Source: Sulfurovum sp. (GTDB lineage: Bacteria > Campylobacterota > Campylobacteria > Campylobacterales > Sulfurovaceae). Taken from it: a DNA stretch of 5,803 nucleotides. The position numbers and the translations under genes were made by a program. This document shows positions 1 through 4,657 of the stretch, one piece after another (the stretch's first letter is position 1; each line of letters opens with the position of its first letter). Below the pieces are notes generated by a model. It did no database searches and was not told the DNA's origin. It saw only the letters and a program-made list of their open reading frames with translations. The stretch is taken from NCBI GenBank assembly GCA_015490315.1, contig WFYB01000087.1:1-5803 (forward strand), written 5' to 3'.

Positions 1-33
1 ACTCATTAAACTCATAACCACTCCACAACAATA

Positions 34-60
34 TAAAATAAAAGCATTGCCACGCAATGC
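34..60 (-). terminator. Intrinsic terminator downstream of argF
   Basis: A perfect 7-bp stem (GCATTGC at 44-50 pairing with GCAATGC at 54-60) encloses a 3-nt CAC loop. Read on the minus strand it is followed at once by TTTTATTTTA. This is the classic hairpin plus U-tract of a Rho-independent terminator, placed 12 nt after the argF stop codon. No convincing T-tract follows it on the plus strand, so it should act on argF only. Confidence 0.8.
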
Positions 61-67
61 AAACCAA

Positions 68-95
68 AATTCCTAATTCCTAATTCCTAATTCCT
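68..95. repeat. Tandem heptamer array, 4 x AATTCCT
   Basis: Four perfect, uninterrupted copies of the 7-bp unit AATTCCT lie head to tail. The argF stop codon (73-75) falls inside the array, so the last residues of ArgF are encoded by repeat DNA. A sister array of four AATTTCT units, differing by one C/T per unit, lies at 3946-3973 between hemB and ribA. Each unit junction carries TAA on the plus strand and TAG on the minus strand. Confidence 0.95.
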
Positions 96-1017
96 CACTC
101 CGGTGCTGATCAAGCCACACCATGATTCCCTTCTGCGCATGCAGACGGTTTTCCGCTTCGGTGAAGATAACATCGGCATGTTTTTCAAAGGTCTCTTCAC
201 TCACTTCATAGCCTCGGTAGGCAGGCAGGCAGTGCAGGAAGATGGCATCGGGTTTGGCGTGTGCCATCATCGCCTCATCGACCATATATCCATCAAAGGC
301 TTTGAGGCGGATCTCTTTTTCATCCTCTTGTCCCATGCTGACCCAGGTGTCTGTGGTGACCACATCACACCCTTTGACCGCTTCAACAGGGTCGTTGCCA
401 AAGATCAGTGTAGCACCGCTCTCTTTGGCAAAGGCTTGGGCTTGGGAGACAATCTCCGGGTCACACTCATACCCTTTGGGGGTAGCGATACGCAGCTCAA
501 AGCCTAGTTTGCTTGCGAGCATCAGCCATGAGTGTGCCATATTGTTACCGTCACCGACATAGGCACAGACAGGGTTGTCTGCTTTGCCGAACTCCATCAT
601 GGTCAAGTAGTCTGTCATCAGCTGTACGGGATGGTAGCTGTCGGTCAGACCATTGATGACAGGTACTTTGGAGTAGGCGGCAAACTCTTCAAGCTTGCTC
701 TGCTCAAACGTACGGATCATCACCATATCGACCATACGGCTGATGACACGTGCAGTATCTTTCATCGGTTCACCGCGTCCGAGCTGGATGTCATTGGCAG
801 AGAGAAAGAGCCCGATACCGCCAAGCTGATAGATCCCTGTCTCGAAGCTCACCCGTGTTCTCGTAGAGCTTTTCTCAAAGATCATCCCGAGGGTCTGATG
901 CTCCATGTAGGGTACGAACTGGCGCTGCTTGGTCTGTGCCTTGATCTTGACTGCAAGATCGATCATCTCCAGCAGCTCTTCTTTGCTGAAATCTGCCAGT
1001 GTCAAAAAGTGTCTCAT
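73..1017 (-). CDS. argF: Ornithine carbamoyltransferase
   Basis: Cytosolic enzyme that makes citrulline from carbamoyl phosphate and ornithine in arginine biosynthesis. Numbered from the chosen start, the protein is 314 aa, normal for the family. It shows the carbamoyl-phosphate loop SSTRTR (50-55), HPVQ (129-132), the DGNN segment (156-159), the ornithine-binding DTWVSMG (223-229) and the HCLP motif (262-265). The ATG at 1017 is preferred over the in-frame ATG at 1035. An AAGGA ribosome-binding site lies about 7 nt upstream of 1017 and would be inside the coding region if 1035 were used, and homologues begin near MRHFLTLADF. The C-terminal tail (EELGIRN) is encoded by the tandem heptamer array, so this end has probably been rewritten by repeat insertion; catalytic motifs are untouched. 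The amidase-like gene lies 74 bp upstream on the same strand, and an intrinsic terminator follows. The function is secure. Confidence 0.97.
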   Translation of the reverse strand: MRHFLTLADFSKEELLEMIDLAVKIKAQTKQRQFVPYMEHQTLGMIFEKSSTRTRVSFETGIYQLGGIGLFLSANDIQLGRGEPMKDTARVISRMVDMVMIRTFEQSKLEEFAAYSKVPVINGLTDSYHPVQLMTDYLTMMEFGKADNPVCAYVGDGNNMAHSWLMLASKLGFELRIATPKGYECDPEIVSQAQAFAKESGATLIFGNDPVEAVKGCDVVTTDTWVSMGQEDEKEIRLKAFDGYMVDEAMMAHAKPDAIFLHCLPAYRGYEVSEETFEKHADVIFTEAENRLHAQKGIMVWLDQHRSEELGIRN

Positions 1018-1034
1018 AGGACTGTCCTTATACA

Positions 1035-1080
1035 TTACATAGGCAATGTAAATTTTGAAAAGGATATTTTATCATAAAAT
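1035..1080 (-). promoter_or_regulatory. Candidate argF promoter and leader with two palindromes
   Basis: The gap upstream of argF holds a TAAAAT -10-like hexamer (minus strand, 1066-1071) embedded in a 15-bp palindrome, ATTTTATCATAAAAT (1066-1080, central base unpaired). It also holds an inverted repeat TTACAT-N5-ATGTAA (1035-1051) in the predicted leader, just ahead of the ribosome-binding site. The half-site spacing of about one helical turn suits a dimeric repressor, but the sequence does not match the ArgR box I know. No clear -35 is seen, which is usual for Campylobacterota. The repeats are certain; their role is inferred. Confidence 0.4.
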
Positions 1081-1091
1081 CGTTGAAAAGG

Positions 1092-1709
1092 TTATAGTTT
1101 GGGTTTTGGTACCTCTCTGCCCAGTTCGGTGGCGATGGCATAGGCTATCAGATGGGCTATTTGCTTGAGACGCGGTTTGAGCCATGTTGTCTGTTGCTCA
1201 CAGGTGAGCTCTCCCAGCTCGAGCAGCAGAAACTTCTCTGCACGTATCCAGTGGTAGGCGTAGTAGTCTCTGAGGTTTTGGGTGAAGTTATCCTCGTGCC
1301 ATTTGAAAGGGAAGTAGTCACCGTAGAGCGATCGCCATCGTTGTGCGAACAGCGCGGAGTCTTTGGAGGGGTAACCGATACTTGCACCCGAAGCACAGGG
1401 TTTGTCCGCCCCGTCAAAATGGATGGAGACAGCGATCTTGGCACGGGCAAATTTGACACGCGCAGGCATACGCACGACATCGATTCCCCATGCGCTCAAA
1501 AGCCGTGCTGTCTCATCGGCGACAAGGATATTCCACGCCTCTTCACTGTAGCGTGCCGTCTGGGCTCCTGTGTTGCCGCTACTGCGCCCCTCATGCCCCG
1601 CCTGGATGATCACATCGACCGGTGTAATGATGCTGCGGTAGAGGATATAGCCGATCAGAAGCAACAATCCAATAGCAAAAAAGGCAGCAGGTTTGTTTAC
1701 GATTTTCAT
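1092..1709 (-). CDS. Membrane-anchored N-acetylmuramoyl-L-alanine amidase-like protein (Amidase_3 fold)
   Basis: Probable zinc amidase that cuts the lactyl-amide bond between N-acetylmuramic acid and the stem peptide of peptidoglycan. Numbered from the ATG at 1709 it is 205 aa. A hydrophobic segment at about 8-24 should be a signal anchor placing the enzyme in the periplasm. The Amidase_3 landmarks are in order: zinc ligand H39 in IIQAGHEGR, a Glu at E56 or E57, zinc ligand H97 in SIHFDG, and the catalytic Glu E164 in LLLELGELT. The domain is at the short end for the family and has no SPOR, AMIN or LysM module. The frame stays open upstream to 1811, but that extension would run through the divergent toxin-antitoxin promoter and precedes the anchor, so I reject it. 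There is no Shine-Dalgarno before 1709: the adjoining bases read CCCTCCT, and a TATAAT lies just upstream. It may be co-transcribed with argF. The family call is good; the substrate is inferred. Confidence 0.75.
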   Translation of the reverse strand: MKIVNKPAAFFAIGLLLLIGYILYRSIITPVDVIIQAGHEGRSSGNTGAQTARYSEEAWNILVADETARLLSAWGIDVVRMPARVKFARAKIAVSIHFDGADKPCASGASIGYPSKDSALFAQRWRSLYGDYFPFKWHEDNFTQNLRDYYAYHWIRAEKFLLLELGELTCEQQTTWLKPRLKQIAHLIAYAIATELGREVPKPKL

Positions 1710-1716
1710 AGGAGGG

Positions 1717-1722
1717 ATTATA
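1717..1722 (-). promoter_or_regulatory. -10 box of the amidase-like gene, leaderless geometry
   Basis: The minus strand reads TATAAT, then CCCTCCT, then the ATG at 1709. With the usual 6-7 nt from the -10 box to the transcription start, the mRNA would begin at or one base before the start codon. No TTGACA-like -35 is found at the right distance. The same arrangement occurs at ribA. Confidence 0.55.
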
Positions 1723-1766
1723 GCGAAAATAAGGGTGGAGTGTTGCGTCGCTACTCGTAGGAAAGA

Positions 1767-1795
1767 TTGACAAAGCACATAAAACATAGTATTAT
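1767..1795 (+). promoter_or_regulatory. Sigma70-type promoter of the toxin-antitoxin operon
   Basis: A perfect TTGACA (1767-1772) is separated by 17 bp from TATTAT (1790-1795), a five-of-six match to the -10 consensus. Transcription should start near 1802, giving a leader of about 30 nt with an AAGGA ribosome-binding site at 1820-1824, 7 nt before the antitoxin ATG. The -10 overlaps a perfect palindrome, which suggests autorepression. Confidence 0.7.
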
Positions 1796-1820
1796 ACGTA
1801 TAATTAAACATATAATAGTA
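1787..1820. promoter_or_regulatory. Candidate antitoxin operator
   Basis: The core is a perfect 14-bp palindrome, ATTATACGTATAAT (1791-1804), lying over the -10 and predicted transcription start of the operon. A further TATAAT half-site at 1811-1816 forms a larger inverted repeat: TAGTATTATA (1787-1796) against TATAATAGTA (1811-1820), 9 of 10 positions matching. Phd/YefM antitoxins repress their own operons from such palindromes, so this is the expected place. AT-rich palindromes also arise by chance, so the functional claim is moderate. Confidence 0.55.
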
Positions 1821-1831
1821 AGGATATAGTC

Positions 1832-2131
1832 ATGGTAGCCTACACAAGAGACGAGATCATTTCGGCAACTGAGTTGGCACGGAATGTGTCAAAAACACTT
1901 AATAGCATTGCCCGGCATGAAAAAGAGAAAATAGCCATATCCAAAAACAATAAGCTTGAAGCTGTTGTGATAGGGATAGAGGAGTATGAGCGTCTGAAAG
2001 AAGCGTATGATCTTATGGAGCATACTGAGATTGCAAAGATAATAGAAGAGAGATCCAAAACACCGCAAAGCGAATATTTCTCCATAGAGGAGATGGCAGA
2101 AAAATTGGGGATAGATGCTGATAAACTATGA
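1832..2131 (+). CDS. Phd/YefM-family antitoxin
   Basis: Antitoxin of a type II toxin-antitoxin pair. It should bind and neutralise the RelE-type toxin encoded next and repress the operon as a dimer. The protein is 99 aa. Residues 1-60 have the Phd/YefM pattern: an opening ISATELARNVSKTLNSI segment, a basic turn, then strands around EAVVIGIEEYERLKEAY. The rest (about 62-99) is charged and helical, as expected of the toxin-wrapping tail. The ATG is supported by AAGGA 7 nt upstream and by a TTGACA/TATTAT promoter. The 3' end overlaps the toxin start by 17 nt, so translation is probably coupled. The DNA is clearly AT-richer than argF and hemB, suggesting acquisition by transfer. The family call is firm; specificity for the neighbour is inferred from the overlap. 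Confidence 0.88.
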   Translation: MVAYTRDEIISATELARNVSKTLNSIARHEKEKIAISKNNKLEAVVIGIEEYERLKEAYDLMEHTEIAKIIEERSKTPQSEYFSIEEMAEKLGIDADKL

Positions 2132-2417
2132 GGTGATTTTGCACCCTGATCTTTATAAGGATCTAAAAAGACTTTCCAAAATGCAGCAGACACTGGTTTT
2201 CAAACAGTTCAAAAAACTTCAAATATCTCCAGAACATGGAGATTTCCTTGGAAACAGAGCCGGCTATGATTTGAGTGGATTTAGAAAACTCTATGTCGAC
2301 AAGAAAAAGATACGCATCGTCTATCGCATTGTGGAAGAGAAGATAGTAGTTGAAGTGATTGCCGTTGGAAAGAGGGATGATATGGCTGTGTACGAGAAAG
2401 CTTGGGAGAGGAGATGA
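2115..2417 (+). CDS. RelE-family mRNA interferase toxin
   Basis: Toxin predicted to cut mRNA in the ribosomal A site when its antitoxin is degraded. The 100-aa length is standard. Its C-terminal half aligns without gaps to remembered E. coli RelE. R67 matches RelE R61 (KIRIVYRI), R87 matches R81 (VGKRDD) and Y93 matches Y87 (VYEKA), with identical 20- and 6-residue spacing. K58 matches catalytic K52, while the position of K54 is Y60. The key residues are therefore present and the toxin should be active. It starts inside the antitoxin gene with GGGG just upstream. Its TGA stop overlaps the ATG of the next gene. A Phd-type antitoxin paired with a RelE-superfamily toxin is a known combination (YefM-YoeB), but the residue pattern here is closer to RelE than YoeB. 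Confidence 0.9.
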   Translation: MLINYEVILHPDLYKDLKRLSKMQQTLVFKQFKKLQISPEHGDFLGNRAGYDLSGFRKLYVDKKKIRIVYRIVEEKIVVEVIAVGKRDDMAVYEKAWERR

Positions 2418-2899
2418 ACTTAGATAGAGAAAAACTCATTTCGGAAATAAAAGAGGCATTCAAGAATGTAAAACTTGAAGATGGGATAGGTATTTTTGAA
2501 GCAGATGAAATGGATGCCTGCAGTAATGAGAAAAAATTACAATCTGCAAGAAAAAAAGACAGATTATGGTGGAGGGATTGGGAGAATATAGAAGAGAAAC
2601 ACATAGCATACTATTCATCAGTGATGTGTTTCATGGATTCGCAAGGTATAAAATGGGCGATACCTGCCTATATGATCTATGCTTTAAATAATTATGAAGA
2701 TGGTTCTTTTTCAGTCGATACAACTATCTATGCTATCGAAAGAGGGGCAATGGGGTATGATGAATTTGATTTATATACTATAGAGCAAAAAAGGGTTATC
2801 GCTAAATTTCTACAATACATGTTATTTGTAGGAGAAGATTGGGTTGATACAGATTTTGCACAGAGGGCACTGGCTAAAGAATGGAGTAAATATCTTTAA
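2414..2899 (+). CDS. Uncharacterised DUF6714-like protein, third gene of the toxin-antitoxin operon
   Basis: Function unknown. From the ATG at 2414 the protein is 161 aa, soluble, with no signal peptide or membrane segment. Visible elements are an acidic/amphipathic N-terminal helix (about 1-20), a tryptophan-rich DRLWWRDW (49-56), a hydrophobic core with SQGIKWAIPAYMIYAL (76-91), and a late helix with TIEQKRVIAKFLQYM (122-136). The run of a Trp-containing segment, a 'FMDSQG..W.IPAYM' block and a C-terminal 'T.EQ...IAKFL' resembles DUF6714 as I recall it. The frame also opens at a TTG (2402), but the ATG is preferred: GGGAG lies 5 nt upstream, and ATGA joins it to the toxin stop. That overlap makes it part of the operon. 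The DNA is AT-rich (20 G/C in the 60 bases 2641-2700). It could be a third component, a modulator or an unrelated passenger. Confidence 0.65.
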   Translation: MNLDREKLISEIKEAFKNVKLEDGIGIFEADEMDACSNEKKLQSARKKDRLWWRDWENIEEKHIAYYSSVMCFMDSQGIKWAIPAYMIYALNNYEDGSFSVDTTIYAIERGAMGYDEFDLYTIEQKRVIAKFLQYMLFVGEDWVDTDFAQRALAKEWSKYL

Positions 2900-2902
2900 A
2901 TG

Positions 2903-2926
2903 AAGGTACGTTAGTAAACGCACCTT
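2903..2926. terminator. Weak hairpin between convergent genes, possible terminator
   Basis: An 8-bp stem with one mismatch (AAGGTACG at 2903-2910 against CGCACCTT at 2919-2926) has an 8-nt loop. It sits in the 32-bp gap between the convergent third operon gene and hemB. On the plus strand a run of five T follows 8 nt later, inside the end of hemB. On the minus strand there is no good T-tract. It may act weakly in both directions. Confidence 0.35.
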
Positions 2927-2931
2927 ACAAA

Positions 2932-3903
2932 TTATTTTTGAAGCAACTCCGCCGCTTCCTTTGCATGATAGGTGATGATGATGTCTGCTCCGGCACGTTT
3001 GAAGCCTATCAGGGTCTCCATCATGACTCGGTCGTAGTCGATGACACCGGCTTTGGCTGCCATCTTGAGCATGGAGTACTCGCCGCTGACGTTGTAGACT
3101 GCCAGAGGGAGGGTAGTGTTTTCCCGTACATCGCGTATGACATCCATGTAGGCAAGGGCGGGTTTGACCATGAGGATGTCTGCGCCTTCCATCTCATCAG
3201 CAACCGATTCGGCGATCGCTTCGCGGCGGTTGGCGGGGTTCATCTGGTAGCTTCGCCTGTCTCCGAAACTGGGGCTGCTCTCTGCCACATCACGGAACGG
3301 ACCGTAGTAGGCGGAGGCAAATTTGGTCGAGTAGCTCATGACAGGAAGGTTGACAAACCCGGCACTGTCAAGCCCCTGGCGGATCGCTGTGATCATCCCG
3401 TCCATCATACCGCTGGGGGCGATCATGTCCGCACCCGCTTTGGCATGGATGACAGCTTGCTTGGCGAGGTTGTCGAGGGTAATATCGTTGTCAACGGTTT
3501 CAAGTACCGGGTCGAGTACGCCGCAGTGTCCATGGTCGGTGTATTCGCAGAAGCAGAGGTCTGTGACGACAAGCATATCGGGGTGAGCGGCTTTGACCGC
3601 TCTGACTGTCTGTGCGATGATGCCGTGCTCGCACATCGCATCGCTGCCGACAGAGTCCTTGACGTCAGGGATGCCAAAGAGGATGATAGCCTTGATACCG
3701 AGTGTTTTAAGGTTGTCACACTCCTTGACAATCTCGTCAATACTCATCTGGTAGACACCGGGCATTGAGGCGACCTCCTCCTTGATCCCCTCGCCGCTCT
3801 TGGCAAAGAGAGGATAGATGAAGTCATTGACCGTGAGCGTGGTCTCCTGAAGCAGGTCTCGGAGTACCGGATGGATTCTTTTTCTTCTAAAACGGGTGAA
3901 CAT
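2932..3903 (-). CDS. hemB: Porphobilinogen synthase (delta-aminolevulinic acid dehydratase)
   Basis: Cytosolic TIM-barrel enzyme that condenses two 5-aminolevulinates to porphobilinogen, an early step to haem and other tetrapyrroles. It is 323 aa from the ATG at 3903, matching the family. The two active-site lysines are present: K194 in SYSTKFASAYYGPFRD and K247 in DILMVKPALAYMD, the latter forming the Schiff base. Three cysteines in DLCFCEYTDHGHCGVLD (C117, C119, C127) are the zinc ligands, so this is the zinc-dependent type. The GDRRSYQMNPANRREA segment is also intact. The frame extends to a TTG at 3918, but GAAGG lies 8 nt before the ATG at 3903 and overlaps that TTG, so 3903 is chosen. 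hemB is divergent from ribA and convergent with the toxin-antitoxin operon. Its G/C content is high (38 of 60 bases at 3181-3240), in contrast to the adjoining operon. Confidence 0.97.
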   Translation of the reverse strand: MFTRFRRKRIHPVLRDLLQETTLTVNDFIYPLFAKSGEGIKEEVASMPGVYQMSIDEIVKECDNLKTLGIKAIILFGIPDVKDSVGSDAMCEHGIIAQTVRAVKAAHPDMLVVTDLCFCEYTDHGHCGVLDPVLETVDNDITLDNLAKQAVIHAKAGADMIAPSGMMDGMITAIRQGLDSAGFVNLPVMSYSTKFASAYYGPFRDVAESSPSFGDRRSYQMNPANRREAIAESVADEMEGADILMVKPALAYMDVIRDVRENTTLPLAVYNVSGEYSMLKMAAKAGVIDYDRVMMETLIGFKRAGADIIITYHAKEAAELLQK

Positions 3904-3933
3904 AGATAGTACCTTCAATAAAGAGTTTTTAGT

Positions 3934-3939
3934 ATTCTA
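3934..3939 (-). promoter_or_regulatory. -10 box of hemB
   Basis: The minus strand reads TAGAAT, five of six to consensus. The predicted start is near 3927, giving a leader of about 23 nt that contains the GAAGG ribosome-binding site. The -35 region and spacer are filled by the heptamer array that begins 6 bp upstream. No TTGACA-like hexamer is seen. Confidence 0.5.
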
Positions 3940-3945
3940 CACTAA

Positions 3946-3973
3946 AATTTCTAATTTCTAATTTCTAATTTCT
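3946..3973. repeat. Tandem heptamer array, 4 x AATTTCT
   Basis: Four perfect head-to-tail copies of AATTTCT, plus a partial AAT, lie between the divergent hemB and ribA genes. The array begins 6 bp from the hemB -10 box and ends 11 bp before the ribA -10 box, so it makes up the upstream promoter region of both. Unit length and copy number equal those of the AATTCCT array at 68-95, and the units differ by one base. Confidence 0.95.
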
Positions 3974-3984
3974 AATATTTAAAG

Positions 3985-3990
3985 TATAAT
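3985..3990 (+). promoter_or_regulatory. -10 box of ribA, leaderless geometry
   Basis: A perfect TATAAT ends 6 nt before the ribA ATG. Taking its last T as position -7 places the transcription start on the A of ATG, so the mRNA is predicted to be leaderless. No Shine-Dalgarno sequence precedes the ATG. The best -35 candidate at 17 bp spacing is TTTCTA inside the heptamer array, a poor match. Confidence 0.6.
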
Positions 3991-3996
3991 CTTGCC

Positions 3997-4578
3997 ATGC
4001 AAAACATAGAGATCTCACAAACCGCAACACTGCCGACAAAGCACGGTACCTTTAAAATCCAGGCGTTCAAAGAAGAGGGCAAAGGGGGCAAAGAGCACCT
4101 TGCCGTCTATCGTGAGGATCTTGATCATATCGAAGCACCGATCGTGAGGGTGCACTCTGAGTGCCTTACCGGAGATGCGATAGGCTCTGTCAAGTGTGAC
4201 TGTGGTGATCAGCTCGATTTTGCGCTTGACCTGATCGCCAAAGAGGGCGGACTGGTGATTTATCACCGTCAGGAGGGCCGCAATATCGGACTGCTCAACA
4301 AGGTCAATGCCTATGCCTTACAGGATCAGGGGCTCGATACCGTTGCGGCAAACCATCAGCTCGGTTTCCGTGCCGATGAGCGTACCTATGAGATCGTGGC
4401 GTTCATCCTGAAGCATTTTGGGATAGAGAAGCTGAGACTGTTGACCAACAACCCTGCCAAGATGGAGAGCCTAAACGACATAGAGATCATCGAGCGCATC
4501 CCTATCCAAATCCCGCCCAATCCTCACAACGAGGCATACCTCAAGACCAAAAAAGAGCAGATGGGGCATCTGTTATAA
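3997..4578 (+). CDS. ribA: GTP cyclohydrolase II
   Basis: Cytosolic zinc enzyme that opens the imidazole ring of GTP, releasing formate and pyrophosphate, the first step of riboflavin synthesis. The 193-aa length fits a stand-alone RibA without the RibB (DHBP synthase) domain. Zinc ligands are C56, C67 and C69 in HSECLTGDAIGSVKCDCG. The phosphate/GTP-binding RQEGR (91-95), Y106 in NAYALQD, and D127 and R129 in FRADERTY match the catalytic Tyr and Arg of the family. LLTNNPAKM (148-156) and the terminal MGHLL resemble Helicobacter RibA. One departure is N96 where the motif normally reads RQEGRGIGL. The start is supported by alignment of MQNIEISQTATLPT to remembered homologues despite the lack of a ribosome-binding site; a TATAAT lies 6 nt upstream. 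It is divergent from hemB. Confidence 0.96.
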   Translation: MQNIEISQTATLPTKHGTFKIQAFKEEGKGGKEHLAVYREDLDHIEAPIVRVHSECLTGDAIGSVKCDCGDQLDFALDLIAKEGGLVIYHRQEGRNIGLLNKVNAYALQDQGLDTVAANHQLGFRADERTYEIVAFILKHFGIEKLRLLTNNPAKMESLNDIEIIERIPIQIPPNPHNEAYLKTKKEQMGHLL

Positions 4579-4607
4579 CACCCAAATGAGAGATGAGTCA
4601 AAAGTTA

Positions 4608-4636
4608 TTGACAATCGGCTCATATTATGATAGGAT
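4608..4636 (+). promoter_or_regulatory. Promoter of the fic gene
   Basis: A perfect TTGACA (4608-4613) is followed after 17 bp by TAGGAT (4631-4636), a four-of-six -10. A start near 4643 would give a leader of about 28 nt ending in GGGG (4659-4662), 8 nt before the ATG at 4671. Its presence argues that the open frame from 4593 to 4670 is not translated as part of Fic. The -10 overlaps an inverted repeat and is bracketed by direct repeats. Confidence 0.5.
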
Positions 4637-4657
4637 TAATGAGTTTAATCGGATCAT
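4613..4657. repeat. Direct and inverted repeats over the fic promoter
   Basis: AATCGGCTCAT (4613-4623) and AATCGGATCAT (4647-4657) are direct repeats matching at 10 of 11 positions, 34 bp apart. One lies between the -35 and -10 and the other in the predicted leader. Between them is a perfect inverted repeat GATTAA-N5-TTAATC (4634-4650) over the -10 and start point. A further GTCAA-N6-TTGAC (4597-4612) touches the -35. This is a plausible operator cluster; the binding protein is unknown. Confidence 0.5.

Noticed and set aside
1..33. Possible gene or RNA at the left edge
   Set aside because: Only AT-rich sequence with a short imperfect ACTCAT repeat; nothing can be supported.
68..95. Heptamer array as a CRISPR or phage attachment site
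   Set aside because: Units are contiguous with no spacers, and no cas, integrase or tRNA gene is in the window.
532..1077. Plus-strand open frame over argF (181 codons)
   Set aside because: The translation resembles no family, and the argF reading on the other strand has every catalytic motif.
1152..1760. Plus-strand open frame over the amidase-like gene (202 codons)
   Set aside because: No domain pattern; the opposite strand encodes the ordered Amidase_3 metal and catalytic residues.
1710..1811. N-terminal extension of the amidase-like protein to an ATG at 1811
   Set aside because: It would cross the divergent toxin-antitoxin promoter and operator, and would put 34 unneeded residues before the membrane anchor.
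2938..3768. Long open frame antisense to hemB (276 codons)
   Set aside because: It lies wholly over hemB, has no recognisable domain, and is a usual by-product of G/C-rich codon bias on the opposite strand.
2901..3917. Inverted 9-bp copies of TGAAGGTAC flanking hemB (2901-2909 and 3909-3917) as possible mobile-element ends
   Set aside because: Too short to be significant over 1 kb; one copy contains the hemB ribosome-binding site and the other is part of a weak hairpin, and no transposase is present.
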